Below are positions 1 to 7,713 of a stretch of 50,014 nt of DNA, piece by piece. The number at the start of each line of letters is the position of its first letter. The stretch's first letter is position 1. A program made the translations under genes and the position numbers. The notes under the pieces are model-generated. The model was given only the letters and a program-made list of their open reading frames with translations. It did not search any database and was not told the origin of the DNA. This DNA is from Desulfonatronospira sp. GTDB taxonomy: Bacteria; Desulfobacterota; Desulfovibrionia; Desulfovibrionales; Desulfonatronovibrionaceae. The stretch spans positions 1 to 50,014 of the forward strand of contig SLDX01000030.1 in NCBI GenBank assembly GCA_007125075.1, in the 5' to 3' direction.

Positions 1-2
1 AC

Positions 3-770
3 CATCGCAGCCATGGCCATCTTCTGGCCAAGGGAACTGATCCGGGAAAGCTTATGGCTGAGATAATGGGTAAATCAGGCGGGCTGAACAAGGGCAAGGC
101 CGGAACTCTTCACCTGGCCGATCCTGAGGTTAACGCGATTCTAACCTCCACTATAGTCGGGGCTTCACCTCTTCTGGGCATGGGCACGGCATTTGCCCAG
201 CAATACAATGGCGCCCGGGACATAACCGTGGTTTTTTTCGGAGACGGCGCATCAGCGGAAGGGAGTGTGCATGAAGCAATGAACATGGCTTCCCTGTGGA
301 GCCTGCCGGTTCTTTTTGTCTGTGAAAACAACTGCTGGGCGGGAGCTCAGAAGCTGAATGAACACAGTTGCCTGCAGGATATTTCCAAAAGGGCTGCAGG
401 ATATGATATGCCGGGAATGTCGGTTAACGGCAATGATGTGGAAGCAGTATTTGAAGCTTCCCTGGAATTCATCGGCCATTGCCGCGCGGGTAAGGGACCG
501 GCACTGCTCGAGGCCCGCACATACAGGATGCGAGGGCATGGTGAACACGATCCAGGGCTGTATATGGACAAGATGGAACTCGAACACTGGTCCGAACATT
601 GTCCACTGGAAATGTACAGAAAAAAACTTGTTGGAGGGAATCGGGCTTCGTCCGATGAGCTGGATGCACTGGAAAAGAAATGTCAGGAGCTGGTTGAGCA
701 GGCTGTTCGATATGGAGATGAAAGTTCCTATCCTCCGGCAGAAGATGCTCTCAAGGATCTGTGGGTGTAA
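3..770 (+). CDS. 2-oxo-acid (pyruvate/acetoin) dehydrogenase E1 component, alpha subunit, 5' partial
   Basis: Alpha subunit of the thiamine-diphosphate-dependent E1 enzyme, which decarboxylates pyruvate, acetoin or a branched-chain 2-oxo acid and passes the acyl group to E2. The reading frame is open to the left edge, where residues of the type RSHGHLLAKGTDPGKLMAE precede the first internal ATG, so the true start lies outside the window and about 255 residues are visible. The ThDP/Mg motif is present: GDGASAEG followed about 20 residues later by ENN. RMRGHGEHDP near the C-terminal third is the usual phosphorylation-loop region. The E1 beta gene follows 292 bp downstream, so this is the two-subunit (alpha2beta2) form. 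Whether the substrate is pyruvate or acetoin cannot be read from this fragment. Confidence 0.9.
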   Translation, partial: HRSHGHLLAKGTDPGKLMAEIMGKSGGLNKGKAGTLHLADPEVNAILTSTIVGASPLLGMGTAFAQQYNGARDITVVFFGDGASAEGSVHEAMNMASLWSLPVLFVCENNCWAGAQKLNEHSCLQDISKRAAGYDMPGMSVNGNDVEAVFEASLEFIGHCRAGKGPALLEARTYRMRGHGEHDPGLYMDKMELEHWSEHCPLEMYRKKLVGGNRASSDELDALEKKCQELVEQAVRYGDESSYPPAEDALKDLWV

Positions 771-773
771 TTG

Positions 774-851
774 TCAGTTATCGGTTATCTGTTATCGGTT
801 ATTTGTTATCAGTAGGTTATGGGAATCGAAAGTTCAAAGTTCAAAGTTTAA
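774..851. repeat. low-complexity short tandem repeats between E1 alpha and E1 beta
   Basis: The 292-bp gap between the two E1 genes starts with imperfect repeats of GTTATC(G/T) units and then GTTCAAA units. Further right lies a GC-rich palindromic stretch, CGCGCCTCTGGCGCG (974-988), that resembles CACGCCTTTGGCGTG near 27888. No gene is visible here. Such a long gap is unusual between E1 subunits that are normally tightly spaced, so the repeats look like a later insertion. Confidence 0.5.
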
Positions 852-1062
852 TTCAGTGGTTTGGCGTGACTGGAATACTGGAAAGCTGAAGCGAAGCAGA
901 GATCACAACTTGGCGTGACTGGATCCAGAAAGTAAGAGGGCGGATGACAGCGTTCAGGCCCGGCGGAAGAACCGCGCCTCTGGCGCGGCAGGCAGAGAGC
1001 AAAGACGATAGTCTGTTAATGTGCAGGTGTGAAAGGCAGCACTCAGAGGAGGAAGGGAATAT

Positions 1063-2043
1063 ATGGCGACTCTATCTTTCGGCCAGGCTCTGCAAAGCGC
1101 CCTGGATCTGGCCATGCAGAAGGATGAAAAGGTCTTTATTGCCGGAGAAGGTGTAGGAGTATCCATTCATCTGGATCCTAATCTGCCTACGCATGGACTT
1201 CTGGATAAATACGGCAGTCGGAGAGTAAAAGACACTCCGGTGAGCGAAGCCGCAATCGCCGGGCTGGCTGTCGGCTCGTCGGCTCTGGGTCTCAGACCTG
1301 TAGTGGAAATCATGTTTTTTCCTTTCATCACTCTGGCTGCGGACATGCTGGTCAATCATGCGGCTAAGCTGCGCTATATGAGCGGAGGACAAACCGTTTT
1401 TCCCCTAACTGTCAGAGTCAAGGCCGGAGTCGGATTTGGCGCCGGGTGTCAGCATTCGCACAATCTGGAGGCCTGGATAGCCCATGTACCGGGCATGAAG
1501 CTGGTTTTTCCCAGCAATCCTTCCGATGCCAAAGGACTTCTGCTCAGTTCCATATTTGATCCCAACCCGGTTATTTTTGTTGAAGAGATGCTTCTTTACT
1601 GGAATCAGGAAGAAGTTCCGGAAGAAGATTATCGCCTGCCCCTGGGTCAGGCCAAAGTAGTCAGAAGCGGAGAGGATTGTACTTTGGTTGCCTATGGGGG
1701 AGCAGTACATACGGCATTACAGGCAGCAGAATCTCTTGCAGTGGATGGTGTGTCACTGGAGGTTATTGACCTGCGCACTCTGGTGCCTCTGGATGAAAAC
1801 TCCATCCTGGAATCCGTAAACAAGACCGGACGGCTTGCAGTTCTTCACGAATCAAACAGATTCTGCGGATTCGGAGCTGAAATTGCGGCCATGGCAGCAG
1901 AAAAGGCCTTCAGTCGACTCAAGGGGCCTGTATTGCGGGTGGCTGCTCCGGATATTCCGGTCCCGGTCTCTCCTCTGCAGGAAAAGTTTTATCGCCCGGG
2001 ACCGGATGAAGTGATCCGGGCTGTGCGCAAAACCATGCAGTAA
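1063..2043 (+). CDS. 2-oxo-acid (pyruvate/acetoin) dehydrogenase E1 component, beta subunit
   Basis: Beta subunit of the E1 component, pairing with the alpha subunit encoded just upstream to form the active site of the dehydrogenase complex in the cytoplasm. At 326 residues it has the normal family length. Visible family features are the N-terminal region with GEGVGV and the loop GLLDKYGSRRVKDTPVSE, the central KLRYMSGGQ, and the C-terminal transketolase-C domain with the segment LEVIDLRTLVPLD. The start is supported by the ribosome-binding site GAGGAGG 12 bases upstream. E2 and E3 genes are not on the right side, where a convergent gene follows, so they would have to lie to the left of the window or elsewhere. 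Confidence 0.92.
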   Translation: MATLSFGQALQSALDLAMQKDEKVFIAGEGVGVSIHLDPNLPTHGLLDKYGSRRVKDTPVSEAAIAGLAVGSSALGLRPVVEIMFFPFITLAADMLVNHAAKLRYMSGGQTVFPLTVRVKAGVGFGAGCQHSHNLEAWIAHVPGMKLVFPSNPSDAKGLLLSSIFDPNPVIFVEEMLLYWNQEEVPEEDYRLPLGQAKVVRSGEDCTLVAYGGAVHTALQAAESLAVDGVSLEVIDLRTLVPLDENSILESVNKTGRLAVLHESNRFCGFGAEIAAMAAEKAFSRLKGPVLRVAAPDIPVPVSPLQEKFYRPGPDEVIRAVRKTMQ

Positions 2044-2097
2044 GCTCAGGCGCTGATATATGTGCAAGATTCAGCGAAAAAGTCTTAGCAAACCTGA

Positions 2098-2565
2098 TCA
2101 TTCTTTGACCAGTGTGCCTAATCTGTTCTTTACCGGATAGCCTGTCTCCACCCATTCGATGATTCCACCCTGAACATGCAGTACGTTGGTGTAGCCAAGC
2201 CTGATCAGACTTTCCGCTGCCAGAGAACTCCTGGCGCCTGTAGCGCACAACACCACGATCCGGTCATGCTGATTGAGAACTCCGGGACCGGTAAACTCAA
2301 GCATGCCCCGGGAGATTTTTTCCAGGCCATGGTAGTCAACGACGCCTGCTTTCCATTCGTCCGGATCTCGAACATCCAGAAGCACGAAATCCTCCCGGTC
2401 CTGAATCTTCTGACGCAGTTCCTGCACAGTAATTTGAGGGACAGCTTCTTTGGCTCTCTCAAGTATTGCCTCACGGTTTTCAAACACTGCGTCCTGCTGA
2501 GCCAGCACATGGGGACCGCTCAATAAAAACAGCATGCCCGCCAAGAGCATCACGATTTTATTCAT
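2098..2565 (-). CDS. exported rhodanese-like domain protein
   Basis: A 155-residue single-domain rhodanese with an N-terminal signal peptide (MNKIVMLLAGMLFLLS...VLAQ, cleavage likely near residue 22), so it should act in the periplasm. The active-site loop is CATGARS, with the catalytic cysteine that carries a persulfide in this family. The CH2A-like motif FVLLDVRDPDEW marks the domain start. The substrate is unknown. A role in periplasmic sulfur handling is an inference from the family and from the likely sulfur-metabolising host. It is convergent with the E1 beta gene and separated from the upstream LDH gene by a dispersed repeat. Confidence 0.85.
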   Translation of the reverse strand: MNKIVMLLAGMLFLLSGPHVLAQQDAVFENREAILERAKEAVPQITVQELRQKIQDREDFVLLDVRDPDEWKAGVVDYHGLEKISRGMLEFTGPGVLNQHDRIVVLCATGARSSLAAESLIRLGYTNVLHVQGGIIEWVETGYPVKNRLGTLVKE

Positions 2566-2627
2566 GATCTTTCTCCTTATGGGTTAAATCTAATCCATTT
2601 TATTCCGCAGAAATAATTAAAGATGTA

Positions 2628-2732
2628 CCTGCAAAAAGTCATGAGATCAAATTTTGAGTTTAGTTCTACGCTGATAACCATTTGATTTTACTGACCCCTA
2701 ATCCCTGATCCTTCAAAAGAACTTTTTGCAGG
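2628..2732. repeat. dispersed MITE-like repeat, copy 1
   Basis: A 105-bp element bounded by a perfect 12-bp terminal inverted repeat (CCTGCAAAAAGT at 2628-2639, ACTTTTTGCAGG at 2721-2732). The interior resembles the copies near 9332, 14279 and 27629: GATCAAATTTTGAG, an ACGCTGATAACCATTTG block, then TTTTACTGA and ATCCCTGATCCTT. It ends six bases before the LDH stop codon, so it may also form the 3' end of that transcript. Confidence 0.75.
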
Positions 2733-2738
2733 CTTCTC

Positions 2739-3833
2739 TTAAAAACCAATATCCTTGATTGCTTTTTTAAGCACCCGGGCTGAGTTATTGAGCTTTTGTT
2801 CCTCATCCTCGTCCAGGTCAAGGTTGATCAGTTTGGATACGCCGCTTCTGTTCAGTACCGCTGGAATACTCAGGCAGACATCGCGGATGTCATACATGCC
2901 GTCAATAAGAGTAGATACGGTGAGTATGCTGTTTTCATTGCGCAGAATGGCCTCAGCGATGCGGACCATGGCCAGACCTATGGCGAAATTAGTGGCTCCT
3001 TTGCCTTGAATTATTTCATAAGCGGCATTTTTGACCTGCCTGAAAATTCCTTCCATTTCTTCCTCAGGACAGACTTCCCCACATGACGGGCAGAAATTTC
3101 TAAGAGGTACCCCTCCGATATCCACCTTGCTCCAGACAGGTACTTCGGAATCTCCGTGTTCACCCAGTATATAGGCATGCACGTTCCTGGAATCGACTCC
3201 ACAGTGGCGGGAAAGGAGATAGCGGAACCTGGCTGTATCCAGCACTGTGCCTGATCCGATTATCCGGTTCATGGGCAGTCCGGAGATTTTGATTGCCGCA
3301 TATGTGAGCACATCCACAGGATTGGTGACCACCAGGATGCTTCTGGGGTCGTGGCGGGCTATCTGAGGGATCATTTCCTTAAAAAGTTCAGCGTTTCTTT
3401 TAGCCAGATCAATCCTTGTTTCACCGGGTTTTTGTGCAGTTCCGGAGGTCACAGCCACCATATCAGCATCTTTGCAGTCCTCATAGGTTCCTTCATAAAT
3501 ATGTACCGGTGGCACAAACATCAAACCATGGTTCAGGTCCATGACCTGGGCCCTGACTTTTTCAGGGCTTCGACCCAAAAGCGCGATGGAAGTGGTAAGA
3601 CCGCTGCGCATAAGCGCGTAAGCAAAAGTGGATCCGACAGCTCCGGTGCCCACGACAACCACCTTTCTCTCAATTGGACAAGTTTGATCATTGCCGAGAT
3701 AAAGCGGAGGATCCTGTTCAAATGACTGTTTGCAGTGTTCGGAACAAAAGAAATAGCTTGTTCCCCTGAACATGGATTTATATTTTGTCTTTTTCTCGTC
3801 CACCTTCATGCCGCATACTGGATCACTTTTCAT
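2739..3833 (-). CDS. YHS domain fused to L-lactate dehydrogenase
   Basis: A 364-residue protein. Residues 1-45 form a YHS domain (DPVCGM at 4-9, FFCSEHC at 28-34, then F and DPPLY), a small cysteine-based metal-binding module. Residues 57-364 are an NAD-dependent L-lactate/malate dehydrogenase: nucleotide motif GTGAVG at 62-67, substrate loop GTAQKPGETR with Gln134, the residue typical of lactate rather than malate enzymes, Asp199 and Arg202 in LDTAR, and catalytic His226 in GEHGDSE. A cluster Cys248-x2-Cys251-x3-Cys255 follows in the active-site flap region. The expected reaction is pyruvate to L-lactate with NADH in the cytoplasm. The start uses the ATG that opens the YHS domain, and a CTCCTT-type site (antisense of AAGGAG) lies just upstream. 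Confidence 0.88.
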   Translation of the reverse strand: MKSDPVCGMKVDEKKTKYKSMFRGTSYFFCSEHCKQSFEQDPPLYLGNDQTCPIERKVVVVGTGAVGSTFAYALMRSGLTTSIALLGRSPEKVRAQVMDLNHGLMFVPPVHIYEGTYEDCKDADMVAVTSGTAQKPGETRIDLAKRNAELFKEMIPQIARHDPRSILVVTNPVDVLTYAAIKISGLPMNRIIGSGTVLDTARFRYLLSRHCGVDSRNVHAYILGEHGDSEVPVWSKVDIGGVPLRNFCPSCGEVCPEEEMEGIFRQVKNAAYEIIQGKGATNFAIGLAMVRIAEAILRNENSILTVSTLIDGMYDIRDVCLSIPAVLNRSGVSKLINLDLDEDEEQKLNNSARVLKKAIKDIGF

Positions 3834-4476
3834 CCTTTCTCACTCCTTGAATTGCTTAAAATACTTTTTCAGCCCGAATTAATTCTATGATTAAAACTTT
3901 TGAAATCTCGGTCAACAACCAGTCCTTTTTCTGGCTCAAGATATTTTTCCGTTCCTGTGCGTCATGGTGTGTCAAAGACTGTGTCTATCAATTTTTGTTT
4001 CACTCTCATGTCCTGGGATATAGCAAAGCTGTATCTGCGCTGTTAATCTACAGATTTATTATATGTGACAAGGCACATTAATTAAACTTTCATAGAATCT
4101 GATTATTCGAATCTGTCTTCATTGCCGCTCCAAACAGCACTCTTTATTGCCTTTTATCTCATATGGAATATATCTTGCTTTTATAACTATAAGTTTGAAT
4201 CGACATGAGCAGGCATTCTTACCCGGTTTATTCATGCCAGAAAAAACAATTAAACTATTATCTTCAATTCAGCACCCGGCAGGCCATGGCTGTCATCAAA
4301 TTATATTATAAAATTCTACTCAGGTATTACACATGATACACTACATTCAACTTCAAAAGTTTCCCCGATATCTGAAGGTGTCTTCTGTATGAGTCCATGT
4401 ATTTGCCTGGGATCTGCTTCGCATAAGGTGCATGCAGCTTTATGGAGCAGGAAATCAGAAAAAAGAGAGGTAGATT
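3834..4476. other. AT-rich divergent intergenic region between YHS-LDH and rpoH
   Basis: About 640 bases separate the LDH start from the RpoH start on opposite strands. A 64-codon open frame near 3887-4081 has no ribosome-binding site and no recognisable family, so I do not call it. The region must hold the promoters of both genes, but I could not assign convincing boxes. Confidence 0.5.
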
Positions 4477-5331
4477 ATGTCTATGGAAGTGTTGTCCATT
4501 TATAAGCGCCAGCTGAGCAGAGTGCCCAGTCTTAAAGCTGAAGAGGAGTTTGAACTGGCCAGAAGGTTTCACAATGGGGATGAGGAAGCAGGTAATGTGC
4601 TTATCTCCGCGCATCTGCGCCTGGTGGTCAAGATTGCCAATGACTATAAGCGCAAGTGGACAAAGAATGTCCTGGACCTGATCCAGGAAGGCAATCTGGG
4701 ACTGGTCAAGGCTCTGAACAAGTTCGATCCGGACAGGGGGATTCTTTTTTCCTACTATGCTTCGTTCTGGATCAAGGCTTATATGATGAAGTTTGTCCTT
4801 GACAACTGGCGCATAGTCAAGGTGGGCACCACAAGGGCTCAGCGCAAGCTTTTCTACAATCTGGGCAAGGAGAAACAGAGGCTTGAATCCATGGGCATAA
4901 CTGCCGATCCCGACTCCATATCCGAGAATCTGAACGTCTCCCGCTCTGAAGTGGTGGAGATGATCCAACGTCTGGGCCAGAATGATCTTTCTCTGGACAT
5001 GCCCCAGAATGACGGCTCAGATGCCGTGCTCATGGATCTTATTCCGTCAAAAAGCGAAGGAGCAGAGGAAGTTGTTCTGCAGACCGAGACCGCGAAGTTA
5101 TTGCAGGAAAACATAAACGAACTCATGCCCAGACTGAGCGATAAGGAAAGAGACATTGTCCAGCTCAGGCTTTTGTCCGAAAACCCTCTGACCCTGCGCG
5201 AAATCGGTGAGAAATACGGCCTGAGCAGGGAAAGGATTCGCCAGATCGAAGCCAAAGTATTGGCCAGGATCAAAAGTCATGTCCGGAATAATATAAGCGA
5301 TTTTTCCAGTGAATGGCTGGAATGCGCTTAA
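4477..5331 (+). CDS. rpoH: RNA polymerase sigma-32 (heat-shock) family sigma factor
   Basis: A 284-residue sigma-70 family protein that directs RNA polymerase to heat-shock promoters. Region 2 contains DLIQEGNLGLVKALNKFD and the helix FSYYASFWIKAYM. Region 4 ends with the helix-turn-helix LTLREIGEKYGLSRERIRQIEAK. The assignment to RpoH rather than another group 3 sigma factor rests on the RpoH-box-like segment QRKLFYNL at residues 122-129. The sequence begins with the usual short RpoH-style region 1.2 (YKRQLSRVPSLKAEEEFELARR). The start ATG at 4477 is preceded by AGAGAGG. The following gene encodes a Spy-like chaperone, compatible with stress physiology, but a terminator-like hairpin separates them. 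Confidence 0.88.
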   Translation: MSMEVLSIYKRQLSRVPSLKAEEEFELARRFHNGDEEAGNVLISAHLRLVVKIANDYKRKWTKNVLDLIQEGNLGLVKALNKFDPDRGILFSYYASFWIKAYMMKFVLDNWRIVKVGTTRAQRKLFYNLGKEKQRLESMGITADPDSISENLNVSRSEVVEMIQRLGQNDLSLDMPQNDGSDAVLMDLIPSKSEGAEEVVLQTETAKLLQENINELMPRLSDKERDIVQLRLLSENPLTLREIGEKYGLSRERIRQIEAKVLARIKSHVRNNISDFSSEWLECA

Positions 5332-5342
5332 TCTCAATAAAA

Positions 5343-5396
5343 AGGCCTTGTTCAAGGTTTTCTGCAAGGAGACTTCAGAACAAGGCCTGCTTCTTT
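5343..5396 (+). terminator. terminator-like hairpin after rpoH
   Basis: AGGCCTTGTTC (5343-5353) pairs perfectly with GAACAAGGCCT (5378-5388), giving an 11-bp stem with a 24-base loop, followed by the T-rich run GCTTCTTTT. It lies just past the rpoH stop codon. Confidence 0.7.
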
Positions 5397-5553
5397 TGAA
5401 TCTTTCTTCAATCTCCAGAATTCCTCTCAGGTAGCAGTTTTTCAGAGTTGAGAAGAAAAATTACAACCATCACCAGCTAATTCCAAAGAAACTTATCCGT
5501 CTAAAGCGGGCCATGCCCGCAACCCAAGTGTGAAGAGGTACTTTGCCCAAACC

Positions 5554-5656
5554 TGGGACAGTCCCCGCGAGGGCCCGTATACAAGTATCATCACTTATTC
5601 CAACATTGTAATGAATACCGCTCATCATAATTCAGTCCAAGCGAGGGACTGTCCCA
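5554..5656. repeat. REP-like inverted repeat
   Basis: TGGGACAGTCCC (5554-5565) is repeated in inverted form as GGGACTGTCCCA (5645-5656). The sequence around each arm is also related (CCGCGAGG and AAGCGAGG). This GGGAC/GTCCC type resembles REP elements associated with RAYT transposases. No transposase gene is present in the window. Confidence 0.5.
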
Positions 5657-5828
5657 TTGCCAGGCGCGCGGCCTTGATCTTAGCCGGAAAAGTATCTTGT
5701 TTTTTCTGGCAGAGTTTCAAGAGTAAGTCACTAAAGAAGGTTGTCAGAAAGATCAGAAGCATTATGAAAATCATTAGATGCACGTCTTTGAACATGCAGA
5801 AAACCAATTAAATCAAGGAGGTTTGGTT

Positions 5829-6407
5829 ATGAAAGGCAGAATTATGGTAAAGAGCATGGTTTTTATGTTTCTGGTTTCGTTTATCCTGGGAACCGCTTTA
5901 ATAGCTGAAGCACAAAGAGGTCAACACATGAGAGGCTGGCAGCAGGATCAATTTGAAGATGATCGTGATTTCTTCGGTCCGGGCATGATGGGACCTGGCA
6001 TGGGCATGATGGGACCTGGCATGGGAATGATGGGTCCAGGCATGGGAATGATGGGTCCAGGCATGCATATGCACGGTCTTCTGGAATATCTTGAGCTTAC
6101 AGATGAGCAGCGTGAAGAGGTCCGTTCCATACAAAGGGAAGTGCGCCGTGAGCATATGGAAGCCATGCTGGACATAATGGATTTAAGGGAAGATATGTGG
6201 GCCGCCTTTAGAGAAGAAAGGCCTGATCCTGAAAATATGCGGCAGATGCATGAAGAAATGAGTCAGAAAAAGGGTGATATGCTTGTATCCTTCATAGAAA
6301 TGCGCAACAGCATCTACGATCTGCTCACTGACGAGCAGCGGGAAAGAGTGCGGGAATTTTACGAACAGCGCAGGGAATTTCGTCATGGCCCACGCTGGGA
6401 GCGTTAA
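5829..6407 (+). CDS. Spy/CpxP-like periplasmic protein with Met-Gly-Pro repeat
   Basis: A 192-residue exported protein. The signal peptide spans roughly residues 1-27 (hydrophobic core SMVFMFLVSFILGTALI, then AEAQ). Residues 51-79 are four near-identical copies of a seven-residue Met/Gly-rich unit (MGMMGPG). The C-terminal half is helical and charged with two LTxxQ-type motifs, LTDEQREEV and LTDEQRERV, typical of the Spy/CpxP/heavy-metal sensor family of periplasmic chaperones. The ATG at 5829 is chosen because AAGGAGG stands nine bases upstream and the signal peptide begins there; an earlier in-frame start would disrupt the signal. The methionine-rich repeat could bind soft metals such as copper, which is an inference. 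Confidence 0.8.
   Translation: MKGRIMVKSMVFMFLVSFILGTALIAEAQRGQHMRGWQQDQFEDDRDFFGPGMMGPGMGMMGPGMGMMGPGMGMMGPGMHMHGLLEYLELTDEQREEVRSIQREVRREHMEAMLDIMDLREDMWAAFREERPDPENMRQMHEEMSQKKGDMLVSFIEMRNSIYDLLTDEQRERVREFYEQRREFRHGPRWER
5981..6065 (+). repeat. 21-bp coding minisatellite
   Basis: About four tandem copies of a 21-bp unit (GGCATGGGCATGATGGGACCT and close variants with GGAATG and GGTCCA) encode the Met/Gly/Pro repeats of the Spy-like protein. The last two full units are identical, which suggests recent expansion. Confidence 0.85.
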
Positions 6408-6462
6408 GCAGGAATTTCATGAACAATTGTTTGTTAACAGATAAACTACTTTACATGATGCG

Positions 6463-7494
6463 ATGATGAAAAGTTTTGTAACCTGTCTGGTCTTATTGTC
6501 TTTGATCCTTATTGCTCACGCAGCCTCAGCTCAGATCAATAAGGGAACAGTGTTCACTGCTGATGAGAAGGCAGGAACCATTACCAGTATTCATCTCACC
6601 ACAGGCAAGGTACAGACTGTACAGGTTTCGATCTTTCCTCACAATGTGCAGATTTCCAGCGATGGAGAATGGCTTGCCGCCGTTGGAGATGTGCGTAAGG
6701 AGGATCATCACGCTCACGGGGCAGTCATTGAGCAGGGAGAAAGAGGATCAGGACTTCTGTTGCTGCTTCAGGCTGATGATATGGCTGCCGGTCCGGTGAA
6801 ATCGATCGAGGTCGGCAGCCATCCTGCACATGTAGTCATGGATAAGGATTCGGAATACGCTTTTGTTACTGTAGCTGGAGAAAATGTTTTAGCTGTTGTT
6901 GATCTTGTTCAAGGTGAAGTTGTGCAAAGGGTTCAAACAGGCTCATACCCTCACGGTTTGCGCATGAGTCCTGATGAAAAGGAAATTTACCTGGCAAATG
7001 TGGTTGGTGACAGTGTTTCAGTAATCAGCGTCCCTGAACTTGAGGAAACATCTCGAATCACGGTTGGGCCAGCTCCTGTACAGGTAGGTTTTTTACCGGA
7101 TGGAAGCGAGGTTTATGTTTCTTTGCGCGACGAGAATAAAGTGGCGGTGATCGATACCCTGACTACGGAAGTAACAGCAAAAATCGAGGTGGGTAGAGGA
7201 CCGATCCAGGTCTATGCCACTCCTGACAGCAGATATGTTTATGTTGCCAATGAAGGCACCCCGGAAGATCCGGATGATACTGTATCAGTGATCGGAACAA
7301 TCGAAAAGAGGGTAGTGGACACGATCAGAAGCGGAAGCGGCGCACACGGAGTGGTGGTCAGCGATGACGGAAGGCTGGTATTTGTTACCAATACTCTGGA
7401 CAACACGGTTTCAGTAATCGATACTCACTCTCGTGAGGTGGTTAAAATTGTTGAAGTGGGACAGGGGCCAAACGGAGTCACATACCGTAAATAA
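6463..7494 (+). CDS. exported YVTN-family beta-propeller protein
   Basis: A 343-residue protein with a signal peptide (residues 1-24, ending HAASAQ). The rest is built from repeated blade units of about 40 residues of the form VxVIDxxxxxVxxxIxVGxxPxGVxxxPDGxxVYVxN, for example VSVIDTHSREVVKIVEVG near the end and VAVIDTLTTEVTAKIEVG earlier. This is the YVTN/40-residue beta-propeller family found in surface and periplasmic proteins. No catalytic residues are assignable. It lies 55 bp after the Spy-like gene on the same strand and may be co-transcribed with it. Function is unknown; protein or ligand binding is the usual guess for the fold. Confidence 0.8.
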   Translation: MMKSFVTCLVLLSLILIAHAASAQINKGTVFTADEKAGTITSIHLTTGKVQTVQVSIFPHNVQISSDGEWLAAVGDVRKEDHHAHGAVIEQGERGSGLLLLLQADDMAAGPVKSIEVGSHPAHVVMDKDSEYAFVTVAGENVLAVVDLVQGEVVQRVQTGSYPHGLRMSPDEKEIYLANVVGDSVSVISVPELEETSRITVGPAPVQVGFLPDGSEVYVSLRDENKVAVIDTLTTEVTAKIEVGRGPIQVYATPDSRYVYVANEGTPEDPDDTVSVIGTIEKRVVDTIRSGSGAHGVVVSDDGRLVFVTNTLDNTVSVIDTHSREVVKIVEVGQGPNGVTYRK

Positions 7495-7534
7495 AAAAAC
7501 GGATAAAATCCTGGACCTGGTGATTTGATATTCA

Positions 7535-7611
7535 AACCTGAATCCGTGAAAACAAATTCCGGAACCTACAACGATATAGGTCGAGAAAAACTAACTTCAC
7601 GGATTCAGGTT
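7535..7611. repeat. 16-bp inverted repeat between convergent genes
   Basis: AACCTGAATCCGTGAA (7535-7550) is perfectly inverted as TTCACGGATTCAGGTT (7596-7611), with a 45-base spacer. It sits between the convergent YVTN and M48 genes, so it could end transcription from either side or be a small palindromic repeat element. No strong T tract follows. Confidence 0.6.
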
Positions 7612-7713
7612 CAAACAGCTGCACTTTCTTATCTTCAAGATAATTCAGGTTAGCTTTGAGTTGTTCTTAATGCATTGTCAATGACTGAATCGATTAACCC
7701 ATCTGAATCATCT

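Noticed and set aside
3887-4081. 64-codon frame in the LDH-rpoH gap
   Set aside because: No ribosome-binding site, unusual Cys/Phe-rich composition and no family resemblance.
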